From JANOGU01 sp964602115 (GTDB taxonomy: Bacteria > Pseudomonadota > Alphaproteobacteria > Rhodobacterales > Rhodobacteraceae): 21,983 nucleotides of DNA. Position numbers and translations under genes: made by a program. The stretch lies in NCBI GenBank assembly GCA_964602115.1, contig CAZRQN010000045.1, forward strand, positions 1-21,983. The letters run 5' to 3'. A model generated the notes under the pieces. The model had not been told where the DNA came from and did not search any database. It was given only the letters and a program-made list of their open reading frames with translations. Of this stretch, positions 13,098 to 20,516 are shown piece after piece. How positions within the stretch are numbered: the first letter of the stretch is position 1; each line of letters begins with the position of its first letter.

Positions 13098-13418
13098 CTA
13101 TTCCTTTTCCATGGTGCACTGCAACGGATGCTGGTGGCGGCGGGAGAAATCCATCACCTGCGCCACCTTGGTCTCGGCCACCTCGAAGGAGAAGACGCCG
13201 ACCACCGCCACGCCCTTCTTGTGGACCGTCAGCATGATCTCGAAGGCCTGCGCATGGGTCAGGCCGAAGAACCGTTCGAGCACATGGACGACGAATTCCA
13301 TCGGCGTGTAATCGTCGTTCAGCAGCAGCACCTTGTAGAGCGGCGGCCGTTCGGTCTTGGCCTTGGGTTTGGTCAGCACGCCGGTATCGTGCTCGGGGCG
13401 TTCCCGCTTGTCGGCCAT
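13098..13418 (-). CDS. clpS: ATP-dependent Clp protease adaptor ClpS
   Basis: A 106-residue adaptor that binds proteins with bulky hydrophobic N-terminal residues and delivers them to ClpAP (N-end rule). After a flexible N-terminal arm (1-25) comes the core YKVLLLNDDYTPMEFVVHVL (28-47). The ligand-pocket residues N34, D35, T38, M40 and H66 fall where they do in E. coli ClpS. The C-terminus HQHPLQCTMEKE is highly typical. The frame runs a little upstream to a TTG at 13439; the ATG at 13418 gives the family length. No clear Shine-Dalgarno precedes it. Unlike in many bacteria, clpA does not follow; a methyltransferase does. Confidence 0.97.
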   Translation of the reverse strand: MADKRERPEHDTGVLTKPKAKTERPPLYKVLLLNDDYTPMEFVVHVLERFFGLTHAQAFEIMLTVHKKGVAVVGVFSFEVAETKVAQVMDFSRRHQHPLQCTMEKE

Positions 13419-13498
13419 GGACGAAGGAATGCGGCTCAAGGACAGCTCCGGAGGGGAGGAAAGGACCAGACGGATTCGGGCAGGGAAAGTTGGCCGCC

Positions 13499-13504
13499 AA
13501 TATA
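13499..13504 (-). promoter_or_regulatory. Candidate -10 box for clpS
   Basis: On the minus strand TATATT (13499-13504) lies in an unusually AT-rich patch of this GC-rich window. It would start transcription near 13492 and leave a leader of about 74 bases. The -35 region is weak (TTTTCG at 17 bp). A plus-strand TATAGT (13501-13506) overlaps it and could serve the HAD gene instead. Confidence 0.4.
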
Positions 13505-13552
13505 GTGAAAAATCCCCTTGCGAAAAGGGTCTTGCCCGGGCAGGCCGGCGCG

Positions 13553-14269
13553 ATGGACCCGATCACCGCCATCGGCTTCGATGCCGACGACACGCTGTGG
13601 CAGAACGAAAGCGTCTTCCGCCTGACCCAGGCGCGCCTGGCCGAGCTTCTGTCCGGCCATGCCGATCCGGACCACCTGGCGGAGCGCCTGCTTGCCGCCG
13701 AGCGGCGGAATCTCGGCCACTACGGGTTCGGGGTGAAGGGCTTTCTGCTGTCGATGATCGAAACCGCGATCGAGGTCAGCGGCGGTCGCGTGCCCGCTTC
13801 GGTGATCGCCGAGATCATCGCCGCCGGGCGCGAGATGCTGGCCCATCCGATCGAACTCCTGCCCCAGGCGCGAGCGGCGGTGGAGGCGGCGGCCGCGCGG
13901 TTCCGGGTGCTGCTGATCACCAAGGGCGATCTTCTCGACCAGGAGCGCAAGCTGGCGCAGTCCGGGCTCGGCGATCTCTTCCACGCGGTCGAGATCGTTT
14001 CGGACAAGACGCCCGCAATCTATCGGCGGATCTTCGCCCGGCACGGCAGCGGCGCGTCCCGGGGGGTCATGGTCGGCAACTCGTTGAAATCCGATGTCCT
14101 GCCGATGCTCGAAGCCGGCGGCTGGGGGGTGCATGTTCCCCACCCGCTGACCTGGGCGCTGGAACATGCCGAGCCGCCGCAGGGACATCGCCGCTTCGCC
14201 GCCCTGTCGGGGCTCGGCGAACTGGCGGGATGGCTGTTGGAACGCGACCGACCGCTACCCCTAGCGTAG
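13553..14269 (+). CDS. HAD-superfamily hydrolase
   Basis: A 238-residue haloacid dehalogenase-like hydrolase, probably a small-molecule phosphatase. Motif I is GFDADDTLW with the nucleophile D10 and acid D12. Motif II is LLITKGD (T123), the motif III lysine is K152 in SDKTP, and motif IV is GNSLKSD (175-181) with its two-carboxylate end. Residues about 20-100 form the helical cap. The frame is open from 13490, but the ATG at 13553 begins the fold directly. It is divergent from clpS with 134 bp between starts and is followed by the carboxypeptidase gene. The substrate cannot be read from the sequence. Confidence 0.9.
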   Translation: MDPITAIGFDADDTLWQNESVFRLTQARLAELLSGHADPDHLAERLLAAERRNLGHYGFGVKGFLLSMIETAIEVSGGRVPASVIAEIIAAGREMLAHPIELLPQARAAVEAAAARFRVLLITKGDLLDQERKLAQSGLGDLFHAVEIVSDKTPAIYRRIFARHGSGASRGVMVGNSLKSDVLPMLEAGGWGVHVPHPLTWALEHAEPPQGHRRFAALSGLGELAGWLLERDRPLPLA

Positions 14270-14340
14270 TCCTGGGCGAGAATCGCTACATCTGGCGGAA
14301 TTCCCGGTCAAGTGCGTCAATGCCACAGGCGGGGAAATCG

Positions 14341-14366
14341 AAAAGCCGTTGAAATCAGGGGCTTTT
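14341..14366. repeat. Inverted repeat in the HAD-carboxypeptidase gap
   Basis: AAAAGCC (14341-14347) and GGCTTTT (14360-14366) form a 7-bp inverted repeat with a 12-base loop, about 70 bases after the HAD stop. It could end the HAD transcript. Its right arm overlaps the first bases of the predicted -35 of the carboxypeptidase promoter, so it might instead be a protein-binding site. The rest of the 191-bp gap before 14341 shows nothing clear. Confidence 0.3.
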
Positions 14367-14392
14367 GTCCACGCACGCGCCTGTGCTAGCCT
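14365..14392 (+). promoter_or_regulatory. Predicted promoter of the carboxypeptidase gene
   Basis: TTGTCC (14365-14370), 16 bp, then TAGCCT (14387-14392). A start near 14399 gives a leader of about 60 bases containing a small hairpin and AAGGAA before the GTG start. Confidence 0.5.
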
Positions 14393-14412
14393 CGGCTTGG
14401 TCAATGAAGCGA

Positions 14413-14430
14413 CCCCGGGGCCAACCGGGG
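14413..14430 (+). other. Leader hairpin of the carboxypeptidase mRNA
   Basis: CCCCGG (14413-14418) pairs with CCGGGG (14425-14430) around GGCCAA, 17 bases upstream of the AAGGAA ribosome site. It makes the upstream ATG at 14404 a poor start, favouring the GTG at 14461. A regulatory role is not evident. Confidence 0.25.
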
Positions 14431-14460
14431 CGCGGAACGAGCAGGCAAGGAACAGGCGAC

Positions 14461-16452
14461 GTGGCTTCACTCCGGGGGCTGACGGCCCTTATCACGCTGT
14501 GCATCGCACTGGTGTTCGCCGCCGTGCCGGCCCTTGCCGCGCCTTTCGCGGCCTATGTCATGGACGCCCGCACCGGCGAGACGCTCTATTCCAAGAACGC
14601 CGACACCCGTCTGCATCCGGCCTCGCTGACCAAGATGATGACGCTCTACATCACCTTCGAGGCGCTGGAGCGCGGCGAGGTCACGCTCGACACCAAGTTC
14701 ACCATCACCCAGCATGCCGCCAGCCAGGCGCCCTCGCGCCTGGGGCTCAAGGCCGGGCAGAAGGTGGCGCTGCGCTATCTGATCCGCGCGGCGGCGATCA
14801 AATCGGCCAACGATGCCGCCGTCGCCATCGCCGAAGGCATCGGGGGCAGCGAGACCGCCTTCGTCAAGCGGATGAACCGCACGGCCAAGGCGCTCGGGAT
14901 GATGAACTCGACCTTCAAGAACGCCAATGGCCTGACGGCGGCGGGGCATCTGTCCACCGCCCATGACATGTCGATCCTCGGCCGCCGGCTGTTCTACGAC
15001 TTCCCGCAGTATTACAACATCTTCTCCCGCCGCACCGCCGATGCCGGCCTGGCGCAGGTCGCCTCCACCAACCGCCGCTTCCTGGACAGCTACGAGGGCG
15101 CCGACGGGATCAAGACCGGCTATACCGTGGCCGCAGGCTTCAACCTCACCGCCTCGGCCCAGCGCGGCAACAAGCGCATCATCGCCACGATCTTCGGCGG
15201 CACCTCCACCGCCAACCGCAACGAGCGCATGACCGAACTTCTGGACATGGGTTTCGGCAAGGCGCCGAAGAACGCGCCGGTCGATCCGCCTGACGCGCCG
15301 GTCTATGCCGATGTCGAGGAGCCTCCGCCTCCGCCCGAGGATGTGCCGATGGCCTCGGTGGATGTCGAAACCGACAATGGCGCCGGCAAGACGATTCGCC
15401 TGGTCACGACGATGAAGGTCTCGCCGCGCCCGCGTGCCCGGCCGAGCGAGACCGAGCTTGCCGCCGCCACTGCCGCCGCCAGCGCTGCCATGGCAACGGC
15501 GGCAACGGCGGCGCTGGCCCCGCAGGTGCCTGATCCGGCGGCCGGGACCGAGGCCGCCGTCGTCGCCATGACCGACGACATCGCCGGGGCCGTGGCCCAG
15601 GCCAACGCGCCGCTGCCCTTCGCGCTGGCCGATGCCGCGCCGGCGGAGGCGCCGCCCGCCCCCGGAACCGAGGATGCGGTCGCGTCCAGCTTTGTCGCCG
15701 CGCCGGCGCTGATGCGGCCGCAGGCGCGCCCGGCGGAGGAAACCGCCGTTGCCGTGGCCGCCGCCGCGCCCGAGCCGGAAGCGCCGTCGATCGACATGGC
15801 CGCCACCGATGCCGCAGTGGCCGAGGCGCTGGGGCTGGAGCTCGCCGGGGCACCGGCGGAGGAGGGGACCACAGCCGAGGTCGCCGCCGTGGCGGCGGAG
15901 ACGTCCCCCGTCGCGCTCGCGGACGCACCGCCCGCCGATGCCGTCCCCTTCGAGGTGATCGACGCACCCCAGGCCGGCGAGGCCGGGGCGTTGCCCTTCG
16001 CCGTGGCCACGGCCGAGGACCTGCCCGCCGAAGGGGAGGAAGCCCCCTTGCCGCAGCAGGCCGGGATGCTGGCCTTCCTCGCGCCGTCCCCGCGCCCGGT
16101 CGCGCCCGCGCCGGCGCCGGAGGCGCAGCTTGCCGTCCTGCGCCCGGCCCCGGCGCCGGACGCGGCGCCCATTCTCGCCGCCGAACCCGAGGTCGTCACC
16201 CGCGTCTCCACCTCCGGCGGCCGGCACTGGGGCGTCTCGCTCGGCCGCTATGCCGCCCAGGCCAAGGCCGAGCGGGTGCTGATGAAGACGATGCTGTCGG
16301 AAAACGCCGCGCTCGGCGACGGCCTGCGCAAGATCGTGCAGCGCAACGGCGAGTTTGACGCCACGATCATGGGCCTCAGCGAGGACCAGGCCGCGCTTGC
16401 CTGTCGCCGGCTGATCGCCCGGGCCCTGGAATGCGAGCCCATCGGCCCCTAG
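14461..16452 (+). CDS. D-alanyl-D-alanine carboxypeptidase with C-terminal SPOR domain
   Basis: A 663-residue periplasmic peptidoglycan enzyme that removes the terminal D-Ala from stem peptides. A signal peptide (cleavage ALA-A near 27) leads into the S11/PBP5-like domain with all three active-site motifs: SLTK (55-58), SAN (115-117) and KTG (218-220). From about 270 to 580 runs an Ala/Pro/Glu-rich low-complexity linker with repeated arginine-proline patches (SPRPRARP, MRPQARP, SPRPVAP). The last 80 residues form a SPOR domain (HWGVSLGRYAAQAKAE onward), which binds denuded glycan at division sites. The frame is open from 14365. I prefer GTG 14461 because AAGGAA lies at good spacing and it begins the signal peptide; ATG 14404 is the alternative. 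Long open frames opposite the linker are composition artefacts. Confidence 0.93.
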   Translation: MASLRGLTALITLCIALVFAAVPALAAPFAAYVMDARTGETLYSKNADTRLHPASLTKMMTLYITFEALERGEVTLDTKFTITQHAASQAPSRLGLKAGQKVALRYLIRAAAIKSANDAAVAIAEGIGGSETAFVKRMNRTAKALGMMNSTFKNANGLTAAGHLSTAHDMSILGRRLFYDFPQYYNIFSRRTADAGLAQVASTNRRFLDSYEGADGIKTGYTVAAGFNLTASAQRGNKRIIATIFGGTSTANRNERMTELLDMGFGKAPKNAPVDPPDAPVYADVEEPPPPPEDVPMASVDVETDNGAGKTIRLVTTMKVSPRPRARPSETELAAATAAASAAMATAATAALAPQVPDPAAGTEAAVVAMTDDIAGAVAQANAPLPFALADAAPAEAPPAPGTEDAVASSFVAAPALMRPQARPAEETAVAVAAAAPEPEAPSIDMAATDAAVAEALGLELAGAPAEEGTTAEVAAVAAETSPVALADAPPADAVPFEVIDAPQAGEAGALPFAVATAEDLPAEGEEAPLPQQAGMLAFLAPSPRPVAPAPAPEAQLAVLRPAPAPDAAPILAAEPEVVTRVSTSGGRHWGVSLGRYAAQAKAERVLMKTMLSENAALGDGLRKIVQRNGEFDATIMGLSEDQAALACRRLIARALECEPIGP

Positions 16453-16477
16453 GATCGGCGCCTTGTCCTTTGCCGCT

Positions 16478-19012
16478 TCAGTCGGGCTGGCGCAGGATCG
16501 GGGCGGGACGCGCCGCAAGCGAGCGGCGGGAAAGCAGAAGCCCGGCGCCGAGCGTCAGGCCGATGCCGCCCGCGATGATCGCCAGCGCCGATTCCGGCAC
16601 AAAGGCATAACGGCTTTCCATCACGAAGGTCATCACCCCCCAGCCGGCGGCCGCGCCCGCGCCCAGCGCCACCGCGCCGGCCGCCGCCCCGGTCAGGGCG
16701 GCGCGCAGGGCGAAGCTCAGGCGCAGGGTGCGGCGCGAGGCGCCGAGCGTCTTCAGGATCGCCGCCTCCTGCTGGCTGCGCCGCGCGCCGGCCGCCGCCG
16801 CGCCGATCAGCACGACGAAGCCGGTGAGCAGGGCGGCGGCCGAGGCCCAGCTGACCGCCGCCGCGATGCCTTCCAGCACCTCGCTGACGCGGTCGATGGC
16901 CTCGCGGACCGGGATCGCGGTGACATTGGGATAGGCCCGGGTCAGTTCGCGCAGCAGCGCCGCTTCTGAGGCCGGTTCGGCATAGACGGTGGCGATCCAC
17001 GAATGGGGCGCGCCACGCAGCGCCGACGGGTTCACCGTCATCACGAATCCCATGCCCGCGCTGGAGAAATCCACCACGCGGAAGCTGGTGATCTCCGCCT
17101 CGATGTCGCGGCCGAGGATGTTCAGCGTCACCCGGTCGCCCAGGTGCAGGCCCATCTCCTCGGCCTCCTCGGCGGCGAAGCTGACCTGCGGCGGGCCCTC
17201 GTAGCCCTCCGGCCACCAGGAGCCGGCGGTGATCTTCGCCGTGCCGGGCGTCTCGGCATAGGTGACGCCACGGTCGCCGCGCACCACCCAGTGGTCGCCG
17301 GCGACCTCCTCGGCCGGGCGGCCGTTGATCCGGGTGAGGACGCCGCGCAGCATCGGCGCCGCCTCCACCCGCGCCACGCCGCGCTCCGGGGTCAGGCGGG
17401 CGCGGAAGCCCTCGATCTGGTCGGGCTGGATATCGACGAAGAACCAGGTCGGCGCCCGTTCCGGCAGGTCGCGGACGATGGCGGCGCGCAGATTGGCCTC
17501 GACCTGCCCGACCGAGGCCAGGACCGACAGGCCAAGCCCGATCGCCAGAAGCGCCGAGGTCATCTCGCTGCCGGGGCCGCCGAGCGAGGCCAGCGCCAGG
17601 CGCAGCGCCACCCGCCCGCGCGCCAGCCGCGAGCGGGCCAGCCCCCGGGCGGCGCGGCGCAGCCCGGCGGCGACCAGCGCCAGCACGACGAGCGCCGCGA
17701 CCACGCCGCCGACGGACCACAGCGCCAGCTCCGCCACCCCGGAGAACCACACCGCCCCGCCGGTCAGCGCAGCGAAGACGAGCCCCAGGGCCAGCCACCA
17801 GCGCAGGCGCGGCCAGCCGGCGGCAGCCCCCCGGTACAGCGCGGCGGCGCGCACCTGTTCGGTGCGGGCCAGCGGCCAGAGGGTGAAGAGAAGTGCCGTG
17901 CCGAGGCCGTAATAGGCCGCCTCGGCCAGCGGCAGCGGGAAGAGACGCAGGGACACCGGAAAGGGCAGACGCGATTCGAGCCAGGGCGCGAGCAGGAGCG
18001 GCAGGCCGGCGCCAAGCGCCAGGCCAAGGGCGATGCCAAGGACCGAGAGGGCTGCGATCTGGATCAGATAGACCGAGGCGACCATGCCTGATCCGGCGCC
18101 GAGCGTCTTCAGCGTGGCGATGGTTTCGGTCCGCCCCTCCAGCCAGGCCCGCACCGCCGCCGAGACGCCGACACCGCCGACCGCCAGCCCCGCAAGGCCG
18201 ACAAGAACCAGAAACGATCCGATCCGGGTGACGAATTCCTCCACCTGCGGCGCGGCATTGCGCCGGTCCCGCCATCGGCCGCCCGTTTCCGCGAAGGCAG
18301 CTTCCGCCTCGGCCTTCAGCGGCGAGAGGTCGGCGCCGGCCGGCAGGGCCATGCGGTATTCGGTTTCAAAGATCGTCCCGGGCTCCAGCAGGCCGGAAGC
18401 CGCAAGATCGGCACGGCGCACCAGGGTGCGCGGGCCGAAGGCGAAACCCGAAGCTGCGGCATCCGGTTCGCGGGTCAGGAAGGCGGAGAGGACGAACTCC
18501 TGCGCGCCGAGGCGGAAACGGTCGCCCGGGGCCAGCGCCAGCCGCTCGGCCAGCACCCGGTCCATCACCGCGCCCGGGCGCCCGTCGCGGCCCTTCATCG
18601 CCTCGTCCAGCGGGACGGGCGGGTCCAGTACCGCCGCACCGGTCAGGGGCCAGAGGTCATCCACCGCCTTTACCTGGGTCAGGGCGCGGTCCTCGCCCCC
18701 CTCCGGTCCCGCGACAGCCATGGAGCGGAATTCCACCACCTCGCTGACCGCCTCGGCATGCTCCGCCATCCAGCCGCGTTCGCGGTCATCGGCAAAGCGG
18801 TAGGTGAACTCCAGCCGCGCGTCTCCGCCGAGGATCACCGCACCCTGCTCGGCAAGCCCCGCGACGATCGCTGCGCGCAGGGTGCCGACGGCGGCGATGG
18901 CGGCAACTCCGAGCGCCAGGCAGGCCAGAAACACCCGGAACCCGGAAAGGCCGCCGCGCAGGTCGCGCTGCGCCAGGGCAAAGGCGACCGGCAGGCCCGA
19001 CCTGCGGCTCAT
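16478..19012 (-). CDS. ybbP: ABC transporter permease, YbbP-type (duplicated FtsX domains)
   Basis: An 844-residue inner-membrane permease of the mechanotransmission (MacB/LolCE-like) class. About ten membrane helices can be seen. One is near the N-terminus (26-50). A first FtsX bundle covers about 266-382, then linking helices near 404-450 and 485-505, and three more at the C-terminus. Two large periplasmic domains lie between (about 51-262 and 510-710). Each FtsX bundle carries a coupling element with LKTLGA (301-306 and late in the chain), a hallmark of the duplication. The ATG at 19012 overlaps the ATPase stop by 4 bp (ATGA). With the ATPase and TesA it makes a YbbA-YbbP-TesA locus, known in E. 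coli. A role in extracting hydrophobic molecules from the membrane is inferred. Confidence 0.9.
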   Translation of the reverse strand: MSRRSGLPVAFALAQRDLRGGLSGFRVFLACLALGVAAIAAVGTLRAAIVAGLAEQGAVILGGDARLEFTYRFADDRERGWMAEHAEAVSEVVEFRSMAVAGPEGGEDRALTQVKAVDDLWPLTGAAVLDPPVPLDEAMKGRDGRPGAVMDRVLAERLALAPGDRFRLGAQEFVLSAFLTREPDAAASGFAFGPRTLVRRADLAASGLLEPGTIFETEYRMALPAGADLSPLKAEAEAAFAETGGRWRDRRNAAPQVEEFVTRIGSFLVLVGLAGLAVGGVGVSAAVRAWLEGRTETIATLKTLGAGSGMVASVYLIQIAALSVLGIALGLALGAGLPLLLAPWLESRLPFPVSLRLFPLPLAEAAYYGLGTALLFTLWPLARTEQVRAAALYRGAAAGWPRLRWWLALGLVFAALTGGAVWFSGVAELALWSVGGVVAALVVLALVAAGLRRAARGLARSRLARGRVALRLALASLGGPGSEMTSALLAIGLGLSVLASVGQVEANLRAAIVRDLPERAPTWFFVDIQPDQIEGFRARLTPERGVARVEAAPMLRGVLTRINGRPAEEVAGDHWVVRGDRGVTYAETPGTAKITAGSWWPEGYEGPPQVSFAAEEAEEMGLHLGDRVTLNILGRDIEAEITSFRVVDFSSAGMGFVMTVNPSALRGAPHSWIATVYAEPASEAALLRELTRAYPNVTAIPVREAIDRVSEVLEGIAAAVSWASAAALLTGFVVLIGAAAAGARRSQQEAAILKTLGASRRTLRLSFALRAALTGAAAGAVALGAGAAAGWGVMTFVMESRYAFVPESALAIIAGGIGLTLGAGLLLSRRSLAARPAPILRQPD

Positions 19013-19734
19013 TCGGCGGCTTCCGCGAGCGGGGCGGCGGCGGGATCCGGCGCGCGGCGCGCCTCGCCCTCGACACGCCCGTCGCGCAGGCGGATCACGC
19101 GGTCGCAACGCGCCGCCAGTTCCGGCGCATGGGTGACAAGCACCAGCGTGGCGCCGTGGCGGTCGCGCAGGCCGAAGAGCAGGTCCATGATCGCCGCGCC
19201 ATTGGCGCCGTCGAGATTGCCGGTGGGTTCGTCGGCGAGAAGGATCGACGGCCGCGGCGCCGCCGCACGGGCCAGCGCCACGCGCTGCTGCTCGCCGCCC
19301 GAAAGCTGGCGGGGATAGTGGCCGATCCGCGCGGCCAGCCCCATGGCGCCCAGCTCCGCCTCCGCCCGGGCGAAGGCATCCGGCGCTCCGGCAAGTTCCA
19401 GCGGCACGGCGACGTTCTCCAGCGCCGTCATCGTCGGGATGAGGTGGAAAGACTGGAAGACCACCCCCATATTGCCCCGGCGGAAGCGGGCGGCCTCGTC
19501 CTCGTCCATCGCGGTCAGATCCTGGCCCAGCGCCCGGACCTCGCCCGAGGTGGCCCTCTCGAGTGCGGCCATCAGCATCAGGAGCGATGACTTGCCCGAT
19601 CCCGAAGGCCCGACCAGCCCCAGCGCCTCGCCCTTTGCCACGTCGAGCGTGATGCCGCGCAGCACCTCCACCGTCCCGGCTTTGCCGGCAAGCGCCAGCC
19701 GCGCATCGCGCAGCGACAGGATCGGCTGGTTCAT
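19009..19734 (-). CDS. ybbA: ABC transporter ATP-binding protein, YbbA-type
   Basis: A 241-residue cytosolic ATPase of the LolD/MacB group that powers the YbbP permease. Motifs are Walker A GPSGSGKS (42-49), Q-loop Q94, signature LSGGEQQR (144-151), Walker B with ILLADEPTGNLD (164-175) and the H-loop H202. The N-terminal ATG at 19734 is preceded by AAGGG at good spacing; the frame continues upstream to 19818. The start codon overlaps the divergent tesA ATG by two bases (TCATGG). A TTGCGC / TATGCC promoter for this gene lies inside the tesA frame. The stop overlaps the ybbP start (ATGA), so translation of the pair is probably coupled. Confidence 0.93.
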   Translation of the reverse strand: MNQPILSLRDARLALAGKAGTVEVLRGITLDVAKGEALGLVGPSGSGKSSLLMLMAALERATSGEVRALGQDLTAMDEDEAARFRRGNMGVVFQSFHLIPTMTALENVAVPLELAGAPDAFARAEAELGAMGLAARIGHYPRQLSGGEQQRVALARAAAPRPSILLADEPTGNLDGANGAAIMDLLFGLRDRHGATLVLVTHAPELAARCDRVIRLRDGRVEGEARRAPDPAAAPLAEAAE

Positions 19735-20443
19735 GGCTCGGGCCCTTCGCTGCGGATTCCTTCCGGCATATGGCGCTGCGCGCGTCCTGCGCAATGCCGG
19801 GCTGGCGCTGGCGATCACGTTCGCGTCAGTCCCGGCGCCGGCGGCGGCCGGGCCTGTGACCGTCGCGGCGCTGGGCGATAGCCTGACGCAGGGCTATGGT
19901 CTGCCGCCCGAACAAGGCTTTGTGCCGCAGCTGCAGCATTGGCTGGAAGCGAACGGTGTCGAGGCCACCGTCCTCAATGCCGGCGTCTCCGGCGATACCA
20001 CGGCCGGCGGGCTGGCGCGGCTCGACTGGACGCTGACGCCGGAGGTCGATGCGCTGATCGTCAATCTCGGCGGCAACGACATGCTGCGCGGCATCGATCC
20101 GGCGGTGTCGCGGGCCAATCTGGAAGCGATCCTCGCCGGGGCCGAGGCGCGCGGACTGCCGGTGCTGCTGATCTCGCTGGCCGCGCCGGGCAATTACGGC
20201 GCCGACTACAAGGCGGCGTTCGATGCGATCTTTCCGGAGCTGGCGGCCAAGCACGGCGCGCTGCTGGCGCCGAACTACTTCGCGCCCCTGGTCGATTCCG
20301 CCACCCGTCGCCTGGACCCGGCGCTGATGCAGGACGACGGCATCCATCCTTCGGCGGCCGGGGTGGCGCGGACGGTCGAAGCGCTCGGCCCACTGGTGCG
20401 CGATCTCGTCGAGCGGGCGAAGGCGGCGGCCCCGGCGCCCTGA
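19733..20443 (+). CDS. tesA: GDSL esterase / lysophospholipase-thioesterase TesA
   Basis: A 236-residue periplasmic SGNH hydrolase with acyl-CoA thioesterase, lysophospholipase and arylesterase activities in the family. A hydrophobic signal (about 22-39, ending PAAAG) precedes the four SGNH blocks: GDSLTQGYG (nucleophile S50), NAGVSGDTT (Gly in block II), NLGGNDML (block III N115) and DGIHPSAAG (D202, H205). The annotated ATG gives an unusually long N-region before the signal core, and its start codon overlaps that of divergent ybbA. An internal start (CTG at 19787 is the best-placed codon) is possible. The ribosome site is weak. Physical linkage to ybbAB-type genes is conserved with E. coli, where TesA partners the YbbAP transporter. 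Confidence 0.92.
   Translation: MARALRCGFLPAYGAARVLRNAGLALAITFASVPAPAAAGPVTVAALGDSLTQGYGLPPEQGFVPQLQHWLEANGVEATVLNAGVSGDTTAGGLARLDWTLTPEVDALIVNLGGNDMLRGIDPAVSRANLEAILAGAEARGLPVLLISLAAPGNYGADYKAAFDAIFPELAAKHGALLAPNYFAPLVDSATRRLDPALMQDDGIHPSAAGVARTVEALGPLVRDLVERAKAAAPAP
19765..19794 (-). promoter_or_regulatory. Candidate promoter of ybbA-ybbP inside tesA
   Basis: On the minus strand TTGCGC (19789-19794), 18 bp, TATGCC (19765-19770). A start near 19758 leaves a leader of about 23 bases with AAGGG. It overlaps the 5' end of tesA as annotated, so the two transcription units would interfere or tesA may begin further in. Confidence 0.35.
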
Positions 20444-20467
20444 GAAGCCGGATTTCGTCTGGCGTGC

Positions 20468-20497
20468 CGCCCCCGCGCAGTGGCAGGTAAGGGGGCG
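20468..20497. repeat. Hairpin between tesA and the FAD oxidase gene
   Basis: CGCCCCC (20468-20474) and GGGGGCG (20491-20497) form a 7-bp stem with a 16-base loop in the 73-bp gap. It may end the tesA transcript. It lies about 20 bases before the next ATG, so it could also influence that gene's leader. Confidence 0.35.
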
Positions 20498-20516
20498 CGA
20501 AAGGCGGAGCCCCGAC

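Noticed and set aside
14467..16518. Very long minus-strand open frame opposite the carboxypeptidase gene (and another at 15303-16211)
   Set aside because: Composition of the GC-rich Ala/Pro linker removes stops on the other strand. The translated product is Gly/Arg/His- or Ser/Ala-rich with no domain, no good start, and fully overlaps a gene with all active-site motifs.
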